Assembly (NCBI GenBank): GCA_913048295.1
Contig: CAJWWK010000022.1
Span: 1 to 33,941, forward strand
Origin: an uncultured Dehalococcoidia bacterium
Lineage (GTDB): Bacteria; Chloroflexota; Dehalococcoidia; Lucifugimonadales; Lucifugimonadaceae
Direction: 5' to 3'
DNA length: 33,941 nt
Position 1 is the first letter of the stretch. Every line of letters begins with the position of its first letter. The notes below the pieces were generated by a model, which was given only the letters and a program-made list of their open reading frames with translations, was not told the origin of the DNA and did not search any database. This document shows, piece by piece, positions 8,151 to 16,670 of the stretch. The translations under genes were made by a program, and so were the position numbers.

Positions 8151-9531
8151 TCGTCCGCCCGAACCACGCATACCCGCCACTGGGTCACGTCAGGCGTCAA
8201 ACTCTCAACCGACTCCCTGGCTTCGGTTTCAGGCCGGGAAACTGCCGAGGCAAACCAGAAATGGGCGGCATGGATCACCGGCTCCAACTGGGTACCTTCC
8301 AGTTCCCCGCTTACCGCCACGCCCACCAGGTTCCACACCGAGCCGGTCTCTGTATCCGTAATTCCCGATTCGGTAAGCCCAAACGTCAACGTCCGATCCC
8401 CAACCTGCCTTGAGAACACGGTGGCCGATCCCGCTATCTGTTCTTCGGCCCGGATGGTGAAAAAGGCCGACAGTGTCCCGGTGTCGAAAAAAGCGACGAG
8501 ATCGATTTCGCCAAATGAATCGTTCAATACAGGGTTTTCGGCAAGGAATGAAAACGGGTAGTCGACCGGTATATCGCCCTCAATCGTCAGCACACGGGAT
8601 GTGGCAACCAATCTCCGATCGACCATTCCGCTGAAAAGGAACGGCTGGTTATCGACGTTGTCGTAACCTGTATACGGGGGCGTGTCGTACGGCCAAAGCG
8701 GTGCCCCGTTTTGTTAACCAATCGTTCCATCAACAGGCCATCGGGGTAAGATTCGGCAAACGTATCCCAGGCGATGATCGACGATGGAACAAAAGTAAGT
8801 ACGGAATCAGTACCCGCGAAGTCACCGACCAGCGCCTCGCCAGTGAACTGTTGCCACCACGACTGGGTTTGCCGGTCCCACATCACAAGGTCCGAGTTCC
8901 GCAGCATCCCCGACGTCCCGAACGTCAACTCCTGGCCATCAACCACCCGCTCAAAGGTGATCGCGGCGTTGCACAGTGGGCAGAATGTGATCGTAACGGG
9001 AAGCCCGCCAACGGTATCGTTCACTATTTCGTACCACATCAGCATTGCGAGTGGGTACGCCTTAGCTTCGCCGCCCACCGCAACCATGATCACCGGCTCC
9101 CGGGGTTCCACATATTCCGGGGCGTCTTTCACCGCAACAAAAGCAGGATCGTCAATGGGAACTATCCGGTCGCGGGGAAGCAGTGTCTCGAAACCGAGGA
9201 GTCCGATTTTTCGAAATGTGAAGTTCGTATCCCAGCGCCACAGTGTTTTCAGTCGAACCGCCAGGGACCGCTCTGCCGCGTCTTCGATATTCCACTCAGA
9301 CCCCGGAACTGATTTGCCCGTCGCATGTGGATCTGTCGCCGCAGATGTCTCGGCCCCGTCGGGTGTTGGTATATCGACCGCATCGGCAACCGGCACCTCT
9401 GTTGGAGTTGGCGACGGCAGTACTACCTGTGCAGCCGCGGGCACGGCGTCGCCACTGGCCGGAGAACCGCCACATCCCACGATCAGCGCGGCGGCAGCTG
9501 CGATAAGGAAAACGCCGAATCGACGTCTCAT
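8147..9531 (-). pseudogene. DUF3179 lipoprotein, interrupted by one frameshift
   Basis: Two minus-strand reading frames together form one DUF3179 protein. The first (start at 9531, GGAAGG seven bases upstream) has a signal peptide with lipobox LIVGC, a T/P-rich linker, and the core with VGGEAKAYPLAMLMWYEIVND, ITFCPLCNAA and FGTSGMLRNSDLVMWDRQT. It then runs out of frame after LVNKTG. The other frame continues with PYDTPPYTGYDNVDNQPFLFSG, the expected next block, down to the stop at 8147. The break is best placed in the four-base T run at 8709-8712 (AAAA on the coding strand), where one extra base restores one frame of about 460 residues. It may be a sequencing error or a recent mutation. The function of DUF3179 is unknown. 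Confidence 0.85.
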
Positions 9532-9766
9532 GCGATCCTTCCCTGTCGCACGCACGCCGGGTATCCGATTTTCTGATAACTACCCCCCCAGCGTGCAGCT
9601 ACGTGGGCCAGAACCCGCGGGTTACTCGAATCCAATTGCTTAAAGTGTGATGCAGTGGAGTTGAGGACGGCGCGGGCCAATGGAGCACAAAGTGCAATAT
9701 CGAGCTTGTGCGATTAACCAAAATGTCCTAGGCAGGCAGGCGGCCGGCACCCCGCCACCACAGGCG

Positions 9767-10843
9767 CTAGTCGAAAGTCAGCATCCGAGTGGGGTTGTCC
9801 ACGAGAATCAATCGGGCAACCTCCTCGCTCATCCCGCGGGCCCGCATACGCGGCATGATCCGCGTCAGGATGTGGTCAAAACCGTGACCACCGTAGCTCT
9901 TCAATCGATGCTTCGAGCAGATATCGTGCGCCAGCAGAATGTTGCCCTGCTTGCCTTCCGCCACGATGTGCTCGATCATTTCGATCCGTTCGTGATCGGC
10001 CGGCATGTGAGACTCGGGTGCCAGCGGGTAGAACGACGATTCGTGACCAAACAGATCGAAGTTCAGATACGAACCCATCGCTATCAATTCGTCCAGAATC
10101 CCGCGATCGTAAACCGTGCGTTCAATATGACCCATTACCGTGCGGTTCAGGTTGCCGCCCCATTTTTCTACAGCATTCAGGAGTTCGATCGGTGCACGCT
10201 CGTTGCGACCGGGGTGGATCAACAGTGGTGCGCCGGTTTCCCGCTGTGCGATGACCGCGGCCTCAAGAGACTTCTTTTCCGAGTCGTGCCACGGCCATGA
10301 ACAGCCGACCTCCCCGATAATCCCTGAACGAATACCGGTATCGCCGACACCCTGATCGAGATCATGGATGATCTGGCCTGCGAGTTGCTCAACAGCCAGA
10401 TCGGCCACTTCCGGGGCGTGTGTCATGTGCACGTAGTTGCCGGCGCCCATCACCACGTTCAGGCCGGTTGCCCGCGAAATTCGGACCAATGCCCGTGGAT
10501 CACGCGACAGGCCTACCGATGTCACGTCGACGATTGTGTTCCCCCCGGCATTGAAGTACTGCTGCGCCTCCCATGTCGAAATCTCTTCGTCGAGTATCCG
10601 CAGGTTGTCGCGGTTGCTTGTCCAGTTGTACCGGACCCAACCGAGGTTTTCGAGCGATACCTCTTCATCCATCAAAAGTCGCTGGGAAGCTTCTTGCGGC
10701 TCGGTGAAAACAACACTGAAATCGATCAGCAGGTGCTCGTGGGTCGTCGTTATCCCCACTTTGGCAGGTTCAATAGGGCCAAGCACCGTCAGAACTCGTC
10801 TCGCGGCACGATGCTTCGGTACGGGATGTGAAGGAGAGGTCAA
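9767..10843 (-). CDS. Phosphotriesterase-family (PHP/lactonase-like) metal hydrolase
   Basis: A TIM-barrel amidohydrolase of 358 residues. Visible metal-site elements are THEHLL (HxH, near residue 35), GEVG with a glutamate where true phosphotriesterases carry a carbamylated lysine, LIHPGR, MGHIERT and LLAHDIC. The bridging Glu matches the E. coli PHP type, and related proteins include lactonases, so esterase or lactonase activity on a small acid derivative is more likely than phosphotriester hydrolysis. The start is a TTG without a good ribosome-binding site, so the first 15 or so residues are uncertain. It ends a minus-strand cluster with an SDR, a propeller, a methyltransferase and an enolase-superfamily enzyme. 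Confidence 0.9.
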   Translation of the reverse strand: MTSPSHPVPKHRAARRVLTVLGPIEPAKVGITTTHEHLLIDFSVVFTEPQEASQRLLMDEEVSLENLGWVRYNWTSNRDNLRILDEEISTWEAQQYFNAGGNTIVDVTSVGLSRDPRALVRISRATGLNVVMGAGNYVHMTHAPEVADLAVEQLAGQIIHDLDQGVGDTGIRSGIIGEVGCSWPWHDSEKKSLEAAVIAQRETGAPLLIHPGRNERAPIELLNAVEKWGGNLNRTVMGHIERTVYDRGILDELIAMGSYLNFDLFGHESSFYPLAPESHMPADHERIEMIEHIVAEGKQGNILLAHDICSKHRLKSYGGHGFDHILTRIMPRMRARGMSEEVARLILVDNPTRMLTFD

Positions 10844-10980
10844 CTTTTTAAAAACCCTGTAACTGGCCAGGCAACTGGTTTTAAGGCCAGGCGATTAACG
10901 TAAGCCGATAATTCATCAAAACCGGGCATTCCGGTGGTCATCGGTCAGGAATTCTATATCAGCAGAGGTGCCGGGGCCGC

Positions 10981-11850
10981 TCAGGCATCACGCCACGAAA
11001 CTTCTGGCTTCCAACCGAGCAACCTCTTTGCCTTATCGACCGAGATCGCAGTCGTGTATCCAGGCATGGGTGTCCTGATCTCAGCATCGGGGTAAACCTT
11101 TTTTATCAACTCCTCGGTCGGCTCATCTGCAGATGTGTCTTCGCCGTTGATAAAGAACGCTTCATGTCCGCCAAAGTCGGCCTCTATCGCCAGTACACAG
11201 GCCCGGGCCGCCTCGGCGATATCGGTCCACCCCCAGAAGTGCTTGGCATTATTTCCGTAGGCACCCGACCTTTCCGGTGCCGCGTTCAGGGCAGCCTGCC
11301 GCTCGCTGTCCATCAGGCCGTGAAACCGCATGCTTGCAATCTGCACTTCACCCGGCCTGCGACGTACAAACGCCTCGGCCATCTCCTCGCCCAGCCACTT
11401 GCTCAACGAATAGGAATCCTCGGCAAACGTCGGGTGATCTTCATCCATCGGAAAATACGGCCGGGGCGTGATGTCCTTCGAGAATACGGCTCCGACCGCG
11501 TTCACTGAAGAGGCCAGTACGATCTTTTCGATACCCAGCACTTCCGCGGCTTCCAACACGTTCCAGTTCGCAGTCATGTTCACTCTGAAAACCTCGTGTT
11601 CAGGCGCCATGATCGGGTTCGGAATTGCCGCCATGTGAATCACAGCATCGCAACCCTTCATTGCCGAGACCACCTGGCCGAAATCGGTCACGTCAACCGT
11701 CTTGAACCGGTATCCAACCACCCGGCCCTGGTATGTTCCGGCAGGTGAAGTCTGGTCAACGCCAATCACGTCATAGCCGTGCTCGATCAGGTCTGCAACG
11801 ATGTACGGACCAGCACGGCCGGTAGACCCAGTAACGAAAACCGTTGTCAT
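10981..11850 (-). CDS. Extended SDR, NAD-dependent epimerase/dehydratase (uronate dehydrogenase-like)
   Basis: A Rossmann-fold protein of 289 residues. TGSTGRAG near residue 7 is the GxxGxxG nucleotide-binding motif, followed by D36 (GVDQ) suggesting NAD preference. HMAAIPNP, LASSVNAVG and the catalytic YSLSK motif follow. The overall length and the SSVNAVG/YSLSKWLGEE arrangement resemble uronate dehydrogenases and sugar-nucleotide epimerases. The lack of sugar-nucleotide genes nearby and the presence of a lactonase-like and a dehydratase gene favour the uronate or aldarate side, but that is inference. It begins at ATG 11850 and is followed after about 140 bases by the phosphotriesterase-like gene. 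Confidence 0.88.
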   Translation of the reverse strand: MTTVFVTGSTGRAGPYIVADLIEHGYDVIGVDQTSPAGTYQGRVVGYRFKTVDVTDFGQVVSAMKGCDAVIHMAAIPNPIMAPEHEVFRVNMTANWNVLEAAEVLGIEKIVLASSVNAVGAVFSKDITPRPYFPMDEDHPTFAEDSYSLSKWLGEEMAEAFVRRRPGEVQIASMRFHGLMDSERQAALNAAPERSGAYGNNAKHFWGWTDIAEAARACVLAIEADFGGHEAFFINGEDTSADEPTEELIKKVYPDAEIRTPMPGYTTAISVDKAKRLLGWKPEVSWRDA

Positions 11851-11982
11851 TTTGGGGAGTGCCGCTTTCTTCGATAATTTGAGGTTGTCATTCAGCGCAC
11901 AGTCACATATCCACGCGCGACCTTGCGATAAAAAACCAGGCGATGCGAAATCGAAGTCCCAGTCTAGTGACCCGCTGTATCA

Positions 11983-12711
11983 CTAGAAAGTCGGCTCCAT
12001 GCCAACATCGAGGAAGCCGATCGGACCACGGTCGTCGGCGTACCACAGCCGGTTATCCCTCATGGTCATACCGTGAACCTGCACCGGGTCGGCCACCCTG
12101 AACGCGTCGTAGCAGCGTCCGTCGTCCAGGTTGTGGCGACTCACCACGCCGAATGCGGTGTCGGCGATCCATACGTGACCCTCTTCCTCCGCCCACGCCA
12201 GGCCGTGCACCCTGAAACCGGGGGCCTTCATGCGGTGGATTTCCTGCCAGTTGGCGGTGTCGATCACATGGACGAACTGCGATGGGGGCGAAGCGACGTA
12301 GAGCTTCCCGTCTTTCCATTCGAGTCCGTGATCACCCGTAGGTTCCGACTTGCGGCCAGCTGCAGCATCCAGATGCTCGCGGGTCGCGTTGATTCCCATG
12401 CCGGGCGACACGTATTTCTCAACGGTCTTACCGGTTTCGATTTCGAGCTGATATATCTCACAGCTGTACGTTGACGCTACCCAGATATACCCACCGCCCA
12501 GCGTAATGCCGCTCGAATGCAACGTCTCGGTGGGCACGTCGTGGAGGACCGCTCCCGTGTCCCAGTCGACCTTGTACACATGATTATCGCCCTGGTCGAT
12601 GATCCACAGACCATCGTCGGCGGCCTGCAATCCGTTCGGCTTCGGACCCGGGGCATTGAACTTGAAAATCGTATCGGCGACTTTGTGAGGCATCGGTTTT
12701 CTCGCTGTCAC
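11983..12711 (-). CDS. Beta-propeller protein (YVTN/quinoprotein-like)
   Basis: This 242-residue protein contains repeated blade-like segments: PNGLQAADDGLWIIDQGDNHVYKVD, GITLGGGYIWVASTYSCEIYQLE, HGLEWKDGKLYVASPPSQFVHVID and HGLAWAEEEGHVWIADTAFGVVSRHN. This is a soluble propeller of about five or six blades, with no signal peptide. Such propellers include lactonases, sensors and binding proteins, and I cannot tell which. The start may be the GTG at 12711 or the ATG at 12693 (MPHKVADTI). It lies within a minus-strand run between the SDR and the methyltransferase genes. Confidence 0.75.
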   Translation of the reverse strand: MTARKPMPHKVADTIFKFNAPGPKPNGLQAADDGLWIIDQGDNHVYKVDWDTGAVLHDVPTETLHSSGITLGGGYIWVASTYSCEIYQLEIETGKTVEKYVSPGMGINATREHLDAAAGRKSEPTGDHGLEWKDGKLYVASPPSQFVHVIDTANWQEIHRMKAPGFRVHGLAWAEEEGHVWIADTAFGVVSRHNLDDGRCYDAFRVADPVQVHGMTMRDNRLWYADDRGPIGFLDVGMEPTF

Positions 12712-12773
12712 ATGTTGCGGTTCGCGGTTGGCTTGCGGCGGTAGTGTAGCTCGCCCGCCACCCGCTCGCAGGG

Positions 12774-13616
12774 CTACCCAGGCTTATGCGCACGAATCGA
12801 ATGCATCAACGGCAGGTGATTTTCTCGCCCCTCGGGCATCCGGTAAAAACCGTCCTTGCCCCGCACGAGAAATGGAAATACCTGGTCCGGTATGACTTTG
12901 TGCTCATGCACGAACTCGATCTGGAGCCCGGCCTTTATCAGCGCGTTGATAATTTCGCCGAGACCGTGCGGAAAGTTGTATTGCTGAGTATGGGAGACCG
13001 TACCGGTGCCCGTATATGACTCTTCTTCTTCGTATCCCTGGGGCCCGGCGGCTTCGAAGTACGGCCAGTCAAGCACTATCAGATCGCCATCGTGCTCGTC
13101 CGAAACTGCCCCCATCATTGGGTGGGCTTCGAGGATATAAAAGATCCCGCCCTGCTTCAAAAAATGGGCGACCACATTCGCCCAGCCATCAATATCCGGC
13201 AGCCAGCAAAGCGCGCCAACGCCCGTGTAAACGATGTCGAACTGGCGTCCGGGCAGGACATTTGGCGAGTCGTACAATTCAGCCACGACAAATTCGCCGG
13301 GCGTGTTCGATTCAGCGCTCAATTTTCGGGCGGCCGTGATCGCCGATTCTGAGAAATCGACCCCGGTAACCGAAGCTCCCGAGCGAGCCCAGCTAAGGGT
13401 GTCCGTCCCTATGTGGCACTGCAGGTGAAGCAGTGTCTTGCCCGAAACGTCCCCGAGTTCGTCGCGATCACGATCAAACTGGATCACATCGCTCACGTAT
13501 TCCGGATCGTCAACGTAATTCCGAATTTTGTAGCCGTCCGAATCCCAGTGAATCGGAACCCGGTCGTTCCAGTTCGCAAGATTTGCAGCACGGTATTCAT
13601 CCAGTTCCATATTCAA
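12774..13616 (-). CDS. Class I SAM-dependent methyltransferase
   Basis: A 280-residue soluble enzyme. LLHLQCHIGTDTLSWARSGASVTGVDFSESAI (about residues 63-94) holds SAM motif I in the LQCHxGxDTLS form, with the acidic GVDF motif II. FDIVYTGVGALCWLPD is the motif IV region. The C-terminal third contains GYEEEESYTGTGTVSHTQQYNFPHGLGEIINALIKAG, typical of a family of small-molecule methyltransferases. The substrate is not deducible. It sits between the enolase-superfamily gene (98 bases upstream) and the propeller gene (62 bases downstream), all on the minus strand. Confidence 0.9.
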   Translation of the reverse strand: MNMELDEYRAANLANWNDRVPIHWDSDGYKIRNYVDDPEYVSDVIQFDRDRDELGDVSGKTLLHLQCHIGTDTLSWARSGASVTGVDFSESAITAARKLSAESNTPGEFVVAELYDSPNVLPGRQFDIVYTGVGALCWLPDIDGWANVVAHFLKQGGIFYILEAHPMMGAVSDEHDGDLIVLDWPYFEAAGPQGYEEEESYTGTGTVSHTQQYNFPHGLGEIINALIKAGLQIEFVHEHKVIPDQVFPFLVRGKDGFYRMPEGRENHLPLMHSIRAHKPG

Positions 13617-13714
13617 CTCCAGCCCTGAAATTGGGATTGCAGTTGAATGCTAGATGCGCTCCCGAAGGCCCCAGTAACGATTACTGATGAAAAGTTTTCC
13701 GGCCCGAATCCGCG

Positions 13715-14926
13715 CTAAAGATCGCTCGTCTTCACGGTCGTGGCTGGGTCTTTCAGGAACGTATCCAGCAACTCCGTACCGGCGCCGATTCCCTCGGGCG
13801 CGTAGACATAGCCGTTGTCGATCTTCGGCAGGGCAGTGACGATGTCCTTGTACCAGGTGGCGTTGTAGGCCCGCACCGTTTCCTGGATCAGGGCGTTCGG
13901 CGCGTTCAGGGAAAGGTGGACGCTGAACATCAACGTGACGGGGCCAACGCAGTCATGCGGGGCGACTGGCATGTGATAGGCATGGGCCATGCTGGCGATC
14001 CGCTTGGCTTCCGATAACCCACCTACCCACGATATGTCGAACATGCAGATTGTCATCGCCTGCTTTTCGAACATCTCCCGGAACGCCCAGCGCGAAGCCA
14101 CCTGCTCACTGGCCGTGGTGGCGATGTGAGTCGACTGGCGGAACTGCGCAAGCGTGTCGATGTTGTCCATTGGAACGGGGTCTTCAAACCAGAACGGGTC
14201 CGTCGGCTCGACCGACTTCGCGATTCGCTTGGCCGAAGAGAGGTTCCAGATGGCGTGCATCTCGACCATCACGTCCATCCTGTTGCCGACTTTTTCGCGA
14301 ATCTTCCTGAATGGTTCAGTGCCTTCATCCAGTTCCGTAGCCGATATGAACTGACCGTTCGTATCGTTTGAATAACCGTCGAACGGCCAGATTTTCATGG
14401 CCGTGAAGCCCTGCGATAACAGATCGTCGGCGAGTTCACCAGCATCGGTCATAAACCCCTGGAAATCCTCGTACGGCTGCTCGGGCTGATAGTCGATCTG
14501 GCCGGCCTTCCACCCACCCTTTTTCTTCACCCCGTACGAATATCCCGCGCAGGTGTTGTAGACGCGTATCCGATCACGCGACAGCCCCCCAAGCACCTGG
14601 TACAACGGCTGGTTCACACGCTTCGCATAAAGGTCCCACAGTGCCATGTCGATTGCCGAAACCGATGATGAATCGACCCCGCGGCCCCGCTGAATCTTGA
14701 ACCTGCGTGACATGCGGTCCCAGTGAATGTCGAGCCGGTTGGGGTCTTCGCCAAGCAGGTAAGACGCGATCTCGGTGTGAATATTCGTCTCGATCGCGTC
14801 GGGAGAGAACGAGGTTTCGCCCAGACCGACGTACCCGTCTGAACTGTGAACTTGCGCCCATACGATAAGCGGGTACTCGGGATTGCGGAATGTTTCGATG
14901 CGGGTGATAACCGGCCCGGATGGCAT
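13715..14926 (-). CDS. Enolase-superfamily (mandelate racemase/muconate lactonizing type) enzyme, probable acid-sugar dehydratase
   Basis: A 403-residue enzyme with the N-terminal cap (GETSFSPDAI) and the modified TIM barrel. Candidate catalytic and metal residues are AMKIWPFD (Lys near residue 180), VEMHAIW (ExH), WFEDPVP (Glu), TASEQ (Glu), MFDISWVGG (Asp) and APHDC (His). The ExH arrangement and the size fit acid-sugar dehydratases of the superfamily. These convert aldonic or aldaric acids to 2-keto-3-deoxy acids. Substrate specificity cannot be read from the sequence. It heads the minus-strand cluster and is divergent from uppP. The neighbouring lactonase-like and SDR genes support a sugar-acid role. 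Confidence 0.9.
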   Translation of the reverse strand: MPSGPVITRIETFRNPEYPLIVWAQVHSSDGYVGLGETSFSPDAIETNIHTEIASYLLGEDPNRLDIHWDRMSRRFKIQRGRGVDSSSVSAIDMALWDLYAKRVNQPLYQVLGGLSRDRIRVYNTCAGYSYGVKKKGGWKAGQIDYQPEQPYEDFQGFMTDAGELADDLLSQGFTAMKIWPFDGYSNDTNGQFISATELDEGTEPFRKIREKVGNRMDVMVEMHAIWNLSSAKRIAKSVEPTDPFWFEDPVPMDNIDTLAQFRQSTHIATTASEQVASRWAFREMFEKQAMTICMFDISWVGGLSEAKRIASMAHAYHMPVAPHDCVGPVTLMFSVHLSLNAPNALIQETVRAYNATWYKDIVTALPKIDNGYVYAPEGIGAGTELLDTFLKDPATTVKTSDL

Positions 14927-15027
14927 ATTGGTGCTCGGTTGGCTGGACTGGGATTGAACGGTCGATAAAAAATTGATCCGGCAAAGCCTAACAAGATCGA
15001 TAACGGGAGTGTTCTCGCCTAGCGTGA

Positions 15028-15039
15028 TTTTTGCAAAAA
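15028..15039. promoter_or_regulatory. Perfect 12-bp palindrome upstream of uppP
   Basis: TTTTTGCAAAAA reads identically on both strands and lies in the 147-base divergent gap between the enolase-superfamily gene and uppP. It could be an operator or part of a promoter region. AT-rich palindromes of this length also occur by chance. Confidence 0.25.
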
Positions 15040-15073
15040 GGCCAGACTTTCAACCTGCACGTGTCAGGCATCA

Positions 15074-15919
15074 ATGGCGCGGTCAACGATTTCATCTATG
15101 TCTTTCATCCAGGTAATAGTCCTCGCAGTAGTACAGGGAGTGACCGAGTTCCTGCCGATCAGCAGCAGCGGTCACCTCATTCTTGCCTCGTGGCTGTTCG
15201 ACTGGCCCGACCAGGGAATCGTGTTCGATGCCGCGGTGCACGTCGGAACGCTGGTTGCAGTCGTGATTTACTTCCGGCGACAGTGGATGCAGCTTATTTC
15301 CGGGCTCGCCTCGGATCAGCCGGTAGAGGTGGACGATTCCGGCGCGACGCTGAAGGCCCGAACGCTCGCCATTCTGATTATCGTTGGCACTATTCCGTTA
15401 GTAATCGGCGGTCTTCTTGCCAAAGACAGTGTGGAGGCAACTTTTCGCACACCAGAAACGGTCGGCTGGTTGTTGATCGTTACGGCTATTGCTCTGGTGG
15501 CCGGAGAATTATTCGGAAAAAGAGCGCGCAGGCTCGACGATATTGGAAAGTATGAAGCCTGGATTATTGGGGCAGCTCAGATTCTCGCGGTCTTTCCCGG
15601 CGTTTCACGGTCCGGATTGACGATGGTTGCAGGGCTTGGTTTCGGCATGACCCGCGCCGCCGCGGCTAGGTTTTCAATGTTGCTCGCAACACCAGCAATT
15701 GCCGGGGCCGGGCTCTTGATAGCTATCGATGCGCTAACCGGAACAGAAGATGTCGACTGGGGATCTGCCGCTCTTGGCGCGGTCTTATCGGCGATCACCG
15801 CGTACTTCGTGATTGCCGGTTTGATGAAACTGCTGAAATCAGGCTCGTTCCGACCGTTCATCGTCTACTGCGCCGTAGTGGGTGTTGCAGTCGTAATTGC
15901 AAGGGCGACCGGGGCCTAG
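15074..15919 (+). CDS. uppP: Undecaprenyl-diphosphatase (BacA/UppP)
   Basis: This integral membrane enzyme dephosphorylates undecaprenyl diphosphate to recycle the lipid carrier for cell-wall synthesis. It can also confer bacitracin resistance. Seen: QGVTEFLPISSSGHL near the N-terminus and PGVSRSG in the middle, the two signature blocks holding the catalytic Glu, Ser and Arg. At least six hydrophobic segments run through to the end. The 281-residue form starts at ATG 15074. The in-frame ATG at 15098 (MSFIQVIVLAVVQG) matches the usual family start better and gives 273 residues. It stands alone on the plus strand between metabolic genes and is followed by a stem-loop at 15934. Confidence 0.95.
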   Translation: MARSTISSMSFIQVIVLAVVQGVTEFLPISSSGHLILASWLFDWPDQGIVFDAAVHVGTLVAVVIYFRRQWMQLISGLASDQPVEVDDSGATLKARTLAILIIVGTIPLVIGGLLAKDSVEATFRTPETVGWLLIVTAIALVAGELFGKRARRLDDIGKYEAWIIGAAQILAVFPGVSRSGLTMVAGLGFGMTRAAAARFSMLLATPAIAGAGLLIAIDALTGTEDVDWGSAALGAVLSAITAYFVIAGLMKLLKSGSFRPFIVYCAVVGVAVVIARATGA

Positions 15920-15933
15920 CCCCCTCCATCTGA

Positions 15934-15953
15934 CCATCTCCTCGGGGAGATGG
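15934..15953. repeat. Intergenic palindrome, TCGG-loop type (possible terminator)
   Basis: CCATCTCC and GGAGATGG form an eight-base perfect stem around a TCGG tetraloop, fourteen bases after the uppP stop. The same structure with one compensated base pair is at 20552. Its position between the convergent uppP and cupin genes would allow a role as a bidirectional terminator, although no T run follows. Confidence 0.65.
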
Positions 15954-15978
15954 GAACGGCCGGACGCCCGCGCTCCAA

Positions 15979-16455
15979 TCAACTCGCCGGGCGCGGGTCC
16001 CAGGTCACCTCGCAGTTGTCGCAGTCGTCCATCCAGATGTGTTCCGCCGGTGGCAGCGATATGGCGAAACGCAGGCTCATCTCATCCCCTTCGGTCACGA
16101 TGTGGTGCACCGTGCCGCGTGGAATCCAGACAACGTCGTCCTTTACCGCGTGGATAATCTTCCCGCCGGTCAATTCCCAGCGAAGTTTGCCGGCCATCAC
16201 GACCCACCACTCGTCAAAATTACTGTGCCAGTGGGCGCGGTTTCCCTCGCCGGGGTTCGAGGCGATAAGCGTCCCCCAGTTACGTTCATCTTCGATCAAC
16301 TTGGTCGCCCACGGAGCCGGACCCATACGGTCGACCACCTCTTGGATCTTGATATGCATCGTGCCGGGGCCCTCGGAGTTGTCCACTCTGGGTGCAATCG
16401 GACCCTTAACAACATCGCTGATCGCCGAAGTGACGGTATTTACCTGATCGGACAT
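15979..16455 (-). CDS. Cupin-domain protein
   Basis: A 158-residue single-domain cupin. The first metal motif is HWHSNFDEWWVVMAGKLRWEL, and the second part is IPRGTVHHIVTEGD. Histidines and a glutamate are placed to hold one metal ion, as in small cupin isomerases, dioxygenases and binding proteins. It has no signal peptide. It is divergent from the CehA/McbA-type gene and could act on the same substrate class or bind a ligand. It is not assignable to a reaction. Confidence 0.85.
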   Translation of the reverse strand: MSDQVNTVTSAISDVVKGPIAPRVDNSEGPGTMHIKIQEVVDRMGPAPWATKLIEDERNWGTLIASNPGEGNRAHWHSNFDEWWVVMAGKLRWELTGGKIIHAVKDDVVWIPRGTVHHIVTEGDEMSLRFAISLPPAEHIWMDDCDNCEVTWDPRPAS

Positions 16456-16621
16456 GAAACTTTTCCTAATTTTCTGATCTGGATGATCGCGTCGTCGCCG
16501 GTGTGCTCTTATCAGTACTCATTCGCACCGGTCACACCACGACGGTTGCTGAAAGTTCGTGAGACGGCTAACGTAGCACGCCACTGCTGGAATCGGACAC
16601 AGGTTGCCGGAGTCGGCGGGC

Positions 16622-16650
16622 GGGTCGGACGCTTGAATAACGTCCGCCCC
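16622..16650 (+). promoter_or_regulatory. Stem-loop in the leader of the CehA/McbA-type gene
   Basis: CGGACG (16626-16631) pairs with CGTCCG (16641-16646). The stem extends by GGG/CCC across one T/C mismatch, with a nine-base loop. The hairpin ends about eleven bases before the AGGAGAG ribosome-binding site. It could be a leader structure affecting translation or the end of an upstream transcript. No T run follows, so a simple terminator is less likely. Confidence 0.4.
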
Positions 16651-16670
16651 GGCCAACCGACAGGAGAGTC

